Below are positions 58,384-64,000 of a stretch of DNA of 64,000 bases, piece after piece. The stretch is from Moniliella sp. 'wahieum' (lineage: Eukaryota > Basidiomycota > Moniliellomycetes > Moniliellales > Moniliellaceae), in NCBI GenBank assembly GCA_003971905.1, contig RSEE01000001.1:1302001-1366000 (forward strand), read 5' to 3'. The position numbers were made by a program, and so were the translations under genes. The notes below the pieces were generated by a model. It made no database searches and was not told where the DNA came from. It worked only from the letters and a program-made list of their open reading frames with translations. The stretch's first letter is position 1. Each line of letters starts with the position of its first letter.

Positions 58384-60560
58384 TCAAAACTCGAATCCAA
58401 GGGCTTTGAACTCATTGAGCGAAGTACCAATGTGAGCCTTGCTCGCCAAGTCCATCCGTTCCATCGCGACAAAGATCCGACGAAGGGTAGACCAAAGACT
58501 TTGGCTCTCTTGCGAATCGTCCGGGACGACAAACCCGTTCTGTCCTTCTTCCCGCGGAGCCTGTGGGATGACCGTATTGCGTTGCAAGGCAATCGCAGCC
58601 AACAAGTGTTCCGCCGCCTCGTGATGGGCGCCCAAATTGAGGCCTTGGCGCGGCGGAAGAAGCAACGCAGGTTAGAACAGACTTACGGCAGCAGCAGCAA
58701 GGGCATGGGGGAGGGAACAAGGGACATACACGACACGCTCAAGTTGTAAATCGCACGGGTAAACGTGGGGCGCAACTCCAGCGCGCGTTGGTACGCCGAG
58801 ATGGCTTCTTCCGAGTGTCCCGAGTTGGCCAGCACGGCACCCAGACGATTCCAGAGCAAAAAGTCATTCGGCCGCACGCCCAAAGCCGATTGGAAACAGT
58901 CCTTGGCCTGATCGTACGACTGGTTCGAGAAAAAAACACCCCCCAACCCCACTTGCACTTCGGGGTCCACGATGCCCTTGGCAGCTCCCTCCCGTGCGGC
59001 CTGGAGGAACAAGTCGGTCGTCTCGTTGAGCGCGCCCCAGGGGTCCTGGTTCAGAATCAAGGTGGCGGGTTTGGGCTTGATGTTGGGATAGGCCTTGTTA
59101 ATGTAGCGCTTCAGCGTCTCCCAGGCCGGCATGTCGTAGCCCTCGTTAGTGTACGAACAGCCAAGGGGATGTAAGCTTCAAGGTTGTTCTCGTCAATCTC
59201 GATGGCCTTCTCGAGCGCCCGAATCGCCGGAACTTCCATTTCGTTCATCGCGTGGGCCTCACCCAGGCGGCGCCATGCTTCGGACCGCTCCCTCGCCGCA
59301 CGAGATACTTCGTCGGCCTCCCCGCCCGATCCGCCCGTTGCAGTACGCTGCGTGGCAGCCTCAAACAGCAATGTGGCGTCGGACAAGGACCCACCATCGG
59401 CCAAAAGGCGCAGCCCCTCTGCCAGGGGGTCCGGGTGAGTAAGGAAAGGGTTGGAGGCTTGCATTTTGTACTCCCCCAGGCGTGGGCGACCGTTGGCGTC
59501 CATCGTTCCAATCCCACTCAGGAACGCCTCTTCGGCCGCGTCCCGCTCGAAAAAGTTGGGAGCGTTCATCCCCAGCGCATCTTCCTCCAGGTCGTTGCTC
59601 TTGAGCAAATTGGCCTCCCATTCGGCCAGTTCAGCATCGGATGCGGCCGGGCCTTGGTTGGCAGCGTGCTCATGCATGCTGTTCCACAGCGATTCAAACC
59701 GATCCGACGCTTCCTTGGCGTCGGCGGGTTTTCCGACTCGAGCTTATCGAGTTCCTTCAGCAGACGTTTCTCGATCTCCTCGTCCGTTAGGCCCTGGGTG
59801 GTTTCTTCTTGCGTCTCTGGCTCTTTGCCTTTTCCCTTGGCTTTGGACTGCGTGTCCGCTTCCACCTGCTCATCCAGCTTGGCAAACTCGGCTTCCCACT
59901 TCTCATCCGACAGTTCCGTAAACCGATCCTCTGCCAACTTGGGCTGCTGCGCCATCGATTGGCCCATCCCGCCCGATCGAAGCACCGAAGACATCATCGG
60001 CCGGCCCATCATGCCCATCCCGCCCATGCCCATGCCCATTCCCATGGGCATCCCACCCATGCCCATGGGCCTTTGCTGGGCCTGGGCCGAGCCGCCACTG
60101 ACAAAGGGGGCCGAACGAGATTGGTTGAACTGTTCCTGCCACCAACCGGCATACCAAGCTGCGATGCAGGACCAGGGGCAGCAGCAAGGGCAGGTTGGGA
60201 TGCGCGGAAGGCAGCTTCAAGGTCGACCGCAGCGGCGCCGCCGGGACCGCCTGGGCCGCCACCGAGTCGGATCTGGTCCAGGTTCTCTTTCATCTGGCCC
60301 AGGTCGAACGCGGGGCCGGCCAAGTCGGGACGGGCCTGGGCAAAGTAGGCCATGTCACCGGGCGCGGCCTGGGAAGGGCCAGCAGCGAGGGGCGCCTGGG
60401 GAGCGGAGCGGAAGGAAGCGGAGCCCTGGGGGCCAAAACGGGGGGCGCCGGTGCGGTCTTGCTGGAGCGAGCGGTCGTCCTGGGTGTGCTTCATGAACTG
60501 GCCGAGGGCGCTGTTGGAGGTGGAGCACTCGGCGCCCGACATGAGTGCTTGGAAGGCCAT
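58384..60560 (-). CDS. PEX5: Pex5, peroxisomal PTS1 import receptor
   Basis: Pex5 binds C-terminal SKL-type signals in the cytosol and docks at Pex13/Pex14. The start at 60560 gives MAFQALMSGAECSTSNSALGQ, with the conserved Cys (residue 11) used for mono-ubiquitination and recycling. The disordered N-terminal half holds Trp motifs: WWQEQF near 60.12 kb and WEAEF near 59.9 kb, and a Met/Gly-rich run near 60.0-60.07 kb. The TPR half includes FLQAAREGAAKGIVDPEVQVGLG, YDQAKDCFQSALGVRPNDFLLWNRLG and EEAISAYQRALELRPTFTRA; the last TPR runs across an intron at 58644-58729 (IYNLSVSC to LNLGAHHEAAEH). The end is ...ALGFEF. Frame changes occur near 60.13, 59.74 and 59.14 kb. Size is normal for the family (about 690 residues). 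Confidence 0.95.
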
Positions 60561-61099
60561 GGCGGTGGGCGGAGGGAGGGACGTGGTGGTGGCGGGAGAA
60601 GCTGCGCTCGGTCGTCCTCCTGCTCGGTGCCCCGCACTGGCCGGCCCTTGGCTGCCCAAAGGCCGAGTGGGGCCGCATGCAGAGGGGCAACCCACACGGG
60701 CGCCGTGCCAAGCGGCAGGGTGCCGGCGCGGGGGCAGTGGGCGGGCGCTTCGAACAACCGGCTCTCCTCGGCTATTATCACGCACCATGTATCAGCCATC
60801 ACGCATCCACCCATCCCCCCATCCATCCCGTGCAGCTTGGCGCCCCGGCAGACCAGCACCAGCCATTGAACATTTCATCCTGCTGACGTGGCCTGCCAGT
60901 ACGCTGTCCTCAGTCCGAGTGCTGAGGCTCAGCCTGCGCTGAGTGCGATTAGGTCAGCGTGGTGCACACGTCGCCATGTTGGCTGCCGTCAGCGCAATCA
61001 CCCATCCCGATCACCGACCAAGATCTCCATTCCGACTCGACACCACACGTGCTCAACAGGCCGGCGGCGTCGTGGGGTGCCATTTGCATCGCCATCGCC
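60561..61099. other. divergent promoter region PEX5 / EMC4
   Basis: These 539 bp separate the two divergent start codons. No TATA box is obvious. A GCTGAGGCTCAGCCTGCGCTGAG stretch near 60921-60943 contains nested GCTGAG/CTCAGC inverted words. No coding sequence is supported. Confidence 0.5.
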
Positions 61100-61977
61100 A
61101 TGTCGCTTCTTGATTGGGCCCAGGCCATTCCACCGCCAGCTGTGTAGGCATCCATCCTCCTCCCTCCTTCTCCCCGGCCCTTGCGTAACCGCGATCTAAC
61201 CCCTCCGCCTCGCTTGATCGCACCAGCTCTACCAGCTTGGCCAAGTCTTCCGGCCCAAGCCTCGACCCGCCTGGCTTCACCACCTTGGTCCCCACTGACA
61301 AAAAGGCAAGTATTTTCTTTTGCGCTAGTAATGGTGCGGGAAACTGACTCTTTGGGCCAGAACAAGGGCAAGGGCAAGGATTTGGTAGCCCAGGCTGGCA
61401 ACAGCGCCGAAATTCTTGTGGCCAAGTCGTGGGAACTTGCTACCTCTCCTGCCAAACAGATCCCCATGCAAGCCATCATGCTCTACATGTCTGGCAGCAC
61501 CGTGCAAATCTTCAGTATGCTTTCGATCGGCATGCTCTTCAAGAGCTCGCTCAATGGGGTCGCGTCTACAGAACAAGGTACGTTTGTTTCCGCTTTCTTT
61601 CCTTCCCCTCTCCCTATACCTCCTCCCCAGCACGCTGCCAGAGACGAGTTGCTGACCGAACCTGCGTACTAACTTCCAACCCTTTTTCTTCATCCAGCCT
61701 TTTCGCGCTTTAGCTCGCCTGGCGTTTCGCTTCTCCTGCAAAAGATTGTCTTTATCCTCTGCAATTTGGGTCTGTTTGCCCTGGGCCTTTGGAAGTGCTC
61801 GAGCATGGGGTTGCTGCCGACTGCAAGCAGTGATTGGCTCGCCTGGAAAGCACCTGAATTGGTACGCCCACCTCTTTTCTTGTTTGAGGACCCCCCATCG
61901 CATCTCTTAAATACTGACCATCGCTTCCTTGTCCATCCATCAATCAGCCTCTGGAATTAAGCCCGCTTCGCGCCTAA
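61100..61977 (+). CDS. EMC4: EMC4, ER membrane protein complex subunit 4
   Basis: EMC inserts tail-anchored and polytopic membrane proteins into the ER. The start at 61100 gives exon 1 MSLLDWAQAIPPPA; an intron opens at 61142 (GTGTAG) and ends near 61227. The next exon carries LAKSSGPSLDPPGFTTLVP and, in another frame, NSAEILVAKSWELATSPAKQIPMQAIMLYMSGSTVQIFSM, the family hallmark. Introns 61578-61697 and 61862-61947 lead to FSRFSSPGVSLLLQKIVFILCNLGLFALGLWKCSSMGLLPTASSDWLAW and a last exon PLELSPLRA, stop 61975-61977. Two membrane helices are evident, and the KCSSMGLLPT motif is typical. The link near 61.31 kb (PTDKKA to DSLGQNKGKG) contains a frame change or a very short intron that I cannot settle. 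Confidence 0.92.
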
Positions 61978-62405
61978 GGTGGAACCCACAAGCTTCCTTT
62001 AACCTTCAACTGATTTGGACCGCTTGTTATGCGCGTTTCATACTAGGTCTGTGCCGTTTAGAGATACTATTACGCCGTTCGCACCACGCTACAGCTTGAC
62101 AGGTCTATAGCGGGCCCCATGGGACGCACTTCCACGTGAGCGGATTCATGAACAAATGCTTCATAGGCATGTTTTGAAGGTGACGCGCGCGCCACCAATA
62201 ATCCTCCCGAGGGAGAAGGCAGCATTCTAACCAGGTACCTAGGCAGGACACAAACGCGCCTCGGTTCCAAAACGGGTACGGGAAGGGAGGCTAGAAATTC
62301 GCCACTCGAAGGAGGAAAGGGGAGGGCGAACAAAGGAGAGAAGAGAAACAGATGTCCTTTCCCCTCACCAATGGTGCGTCCTCCCAAGAAGGGAGGAGGG
62401 GGGAC
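61978..62405. other. convergent intergenic EMC4 / eL43
   Basis: These 428 bp lie between two converging 3' ends. Purine-rich stretches at 62.28-62.40 kb are probably eL43 3' UTR. No gene is seen. Confidence 0.55.
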
Positions 62406-62811
62406 TTAAGCGTCCGAAAGCTCACGCAGACGGCGGATGGTGCTGCGCACGGTAGCAGCGGCGGTGGTGGACAGAGCCCAAGCGCCGCCAGCCACCTGCT
62501 TCTTGCAAGCACGGCAGTCCCAGATCCCCACGGCACGGCGCTTGACCGCGTCCTTGCCGCAGAAGGCACAGGTGTACCGAGCGTGCTGGGAGATCTCAAT
62601 CTTCTTCACCTGGCGACGCAGGGTGGAACCGTAACGGGTCCCGTACTTGCCGGTGATGCCGACCTTGGTGGTGCGCTTGGACTGGAGAAAAGGTAGGGAG
62701 GAAGGGGGGCGGGGGTTAGAAACCAGATTGGGAATCCTCCACCACGAGGTGCACGCTCTGGGTCCCTTATGAAAGGGAGGAGCGTGGTGCCATAGGAGTC
62801 ATACGCACCAT
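62406..62811 (-). CDS. RPL43: 60S ribosomal protein eL43 (L37a)
   Basis: Small zinc-binding protein of the large ribosomal subunit. The first exon is only the ATG (62809-62811); an intron at 62682-62808 (127 nt, GTGCGT...CTCCAG) joins it to [20 protein letters not shown]. The zinc motif is complete: [19 protein letters not shown] then RACK, that is C-x2-C-x14-C-x2-C. The end is [12 protein letters not shown]. The total of 92 residues equals the family length. An intron at the start codon is common in fungal ribosomal-protein genes and often raises expression. The gene is intact. Confidence 0.97.
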
Positions 62812-63908
62812 TGTTTACGGCTTGGTGAGATGACCCAGGTGTAGAAGGCAGGTGGGGACGAGCCAGCAAGAAGGTGGGCGAAACGGGGACGAGGCAACCC
62901 TAAGGGGCGGGGAAATTGGCCGCAGCATTTTGGGGGTGCTAGGGTTGGGCGCTTCTGCTTGGATTAAGGATTGAACTCGTCCGCATTCAATTGCTGATTG
63001 AACGTTGAACGTTCAGTTGAACGTTGAACATTGAACGTATTGAATATTGAACGCTCAAGCTCAAGCCTCAAGTCGAGCGCAGCGACTAACGACGCGGGGT
63101 TGTGGGTGCAGGCACCACAGCCGTGTGCGGTCGTCGGTGGCGGGGTGGCCAGTGGGGCTGGGCGGACACTTGCCACTTCGCAGCCCTCTCGTGCGGTGCG
63201 GTCAGTGTCGGCTCAGCGCGCTGAGCGCTGGCTCAGGCTCAGGCTGCGCTCAGCCGCTCACCGCCTCCGGTGGGGCTCAGGTTGCCCAGAAGGCTGCAAA
63301 CCATCTGCATAATAGACCATCGGCCATGGATGTCATACACCACATGCACATCGTCCTGCGCAACGGAAGCCCACACTCGCCTGTGCGTACCATCCGACGG
63401 CCGGATGGCCAGCCAAAAGCCACGCATCGCAGCGGAGCGCAAAACGGGGGGACCAAAAGAATAGGCTCTGGTGTCTATCACGCTCACACGCTGCACAACA
63501 CATCAGACCCCCTCCCCCCCACCACACACTTCTGGTCGGCGAAGGAGCAATGTCGCCACAGGGCTCCCATGCCAGGTCGGAATAGGATCGGCAAAGCTGC
63601 AACCTTCAAGCTTCAAGACTTGACGCCTCAGCGTCCTCAACAAGCTCAGCCAGACGCCGTTGGCCGCCGGCTGCTACATGTTATGCATGTTACCCCCTCC
63701 ACCCCACAAGCGGAGATAGGACGCAGATACATACCTCCCACTCGACCCCCGCCTTTGCTGTTTATTATTGCCAAAGAGCACAGGGTAGCCCCGCAGCCTT
63801 TATTAGTTAGTTCGTTTCCCATCGTCTGGCCCCGCTTTTGCCATCAAACACCCACCCACCTGCTGTCCTGCCGCCGGCACCTGCCTCCCGCACATCCCCT
63901 GCTCCCCC
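62812..63908. other. intergenic island right of eL43
   Basis: These 1.1 kb hold the eL43 promoter on the left, a cluster of TTGAACGTTGAAC words (62995-63050), GCTCAGGCTCAG-type words near 63220-63260, and the leader of the gene beginning at 63909. No coding sequence is supported. Confidence 0.5.
62995..63060. repeat. cluster of TTGAACGTT half-sites
   Basis: At least five overlapping GTTGAAC/TTGAACG words in both orientations occur within 66 bp, the densest copy of the motif that also forms the palindrome at 35315-35336. Confidence 0.75.
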
Positions 63909-64000
63909 ATGATCAAGTTCCGCCGCAACAACACGCCCTCCTCCAGCAGCCACCGCCGCCAGCAGAATGACTGGAGCGCCATCTGCGCCGAGATGGAGGC
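63909..64000 (+). CDS. 5' end of a gene cut by the window edge, unknown
   Basis: An ATG at 63909 after a C-rich leader opens a frame that stays open to the edge: MIKFRRNNTPSSSSHRRQ, then NDWSAICAEMEA. The short piece shows an Arg-rich, Ser-rich N-terminus and then a start of something with Trp and Cys; it is too short to identify. Confidence 0.45.
   Translation, partial: MIKFRRNNTPSSSSHRRQQNDWSAICAEME

Noticed and set aside
1-64000. CRISPR arrays, prophage, bacterial operons, rRNA genes
   Set aside because: None seen; all recognised genes are fungal nuclear genes, with introns in many.

Overview
The window is nuclear DNA of a fungus, most likely a basidiomycete. The evidence is a set of eukaryotic housekeeping genes: midasin, NIC96/Nup93, proteasome beta-2, CWH43, PEX5, COX11, DRE2, CSL4, EMC4, ribosomal eL43 and a U6 snRNA. 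They carry short introns of about 49-166 nt with GTRNGT donors and CTAAC/CTGAC-like branch sites, in GC-rich gene-dense DNA. The class (Ustilaginomycotina-like or other) is only a guess.

Layout: 0.5-4.9 kb (+) BTB-domain protein with a C-terminal CAP-Gly-like segment; 5.8-21.8 kb (-) MDN1/midasin; 22.8-23.4 kb (-) small secreted protein; 25.0-27.8 kb (-) NIC96 sharing a 281-bp promoter with PUP1 (28.1-29.0 kb, +); 29.6-30.8 kb (+) secreted, probably GPI-anchored PLC-like protein; 31.6-33.5 kb (+) Gyp1-type TBC RabGAP; 33.6-34.4 kb (-) unknown protein with acidic tail; 36.1-38.0 kb (+) dihydroxyacetone kinase; 38.6-39.1 kb (+) ABM-fold small protein; 40.3-43.6 kb (+) CWH43; 43.7-45.0 kb (-) Ysc84/SH3 actin-patch protein; 45.9-47.5 kb (-) ankyrin-like conserved fungal protein; 48.6-51.8 kb (+) LtrA-family membrane protein; 52.6-53.5 kb (+) DRE2; 54.3-55.1 kb (+) COX11; 56.0-56.7 kb (+) CSL4; 57.44-57.56 kb (-) U6 snRNA; 58.4-60.6 kb (-) PEX5; 61.1-62.0 kb (+) EMC4; 62.4-62.8 kb (-) eL43; 63.9 kb (+) a gene cut by the window edge.

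There is no operon logic. The genes are independent and cover ribosome maturation (MDN1, eL43), RNA processing (U6, CSL4), trafficking and cell surface (TBC, CWH43, Ysc84, PLC-like, secreted protein), mitochondria/Fe-S (COX11, DRE2), peroxisome (PEX5), ER (EMC4) and glycerol metabolism (DAK).

The strongest unexplained pattern is that many conserved genes change reading frame by exactly one base where no intron fits, usually as if one base were missing and often at a G or C run. Total coding lengths become multiples of three when the missing bases are counted. Uncorrected sequencing error is the simplest reading. Other observations worth a look are an unusual 3' hairpin on U6 with a tRNA-like 5' half just upstream, a perfect 22-bp palindrome with related half-sites in several intergenic islands, and the BTB/CAP-Gly architecture. 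I found no clear new defence or mobile system.
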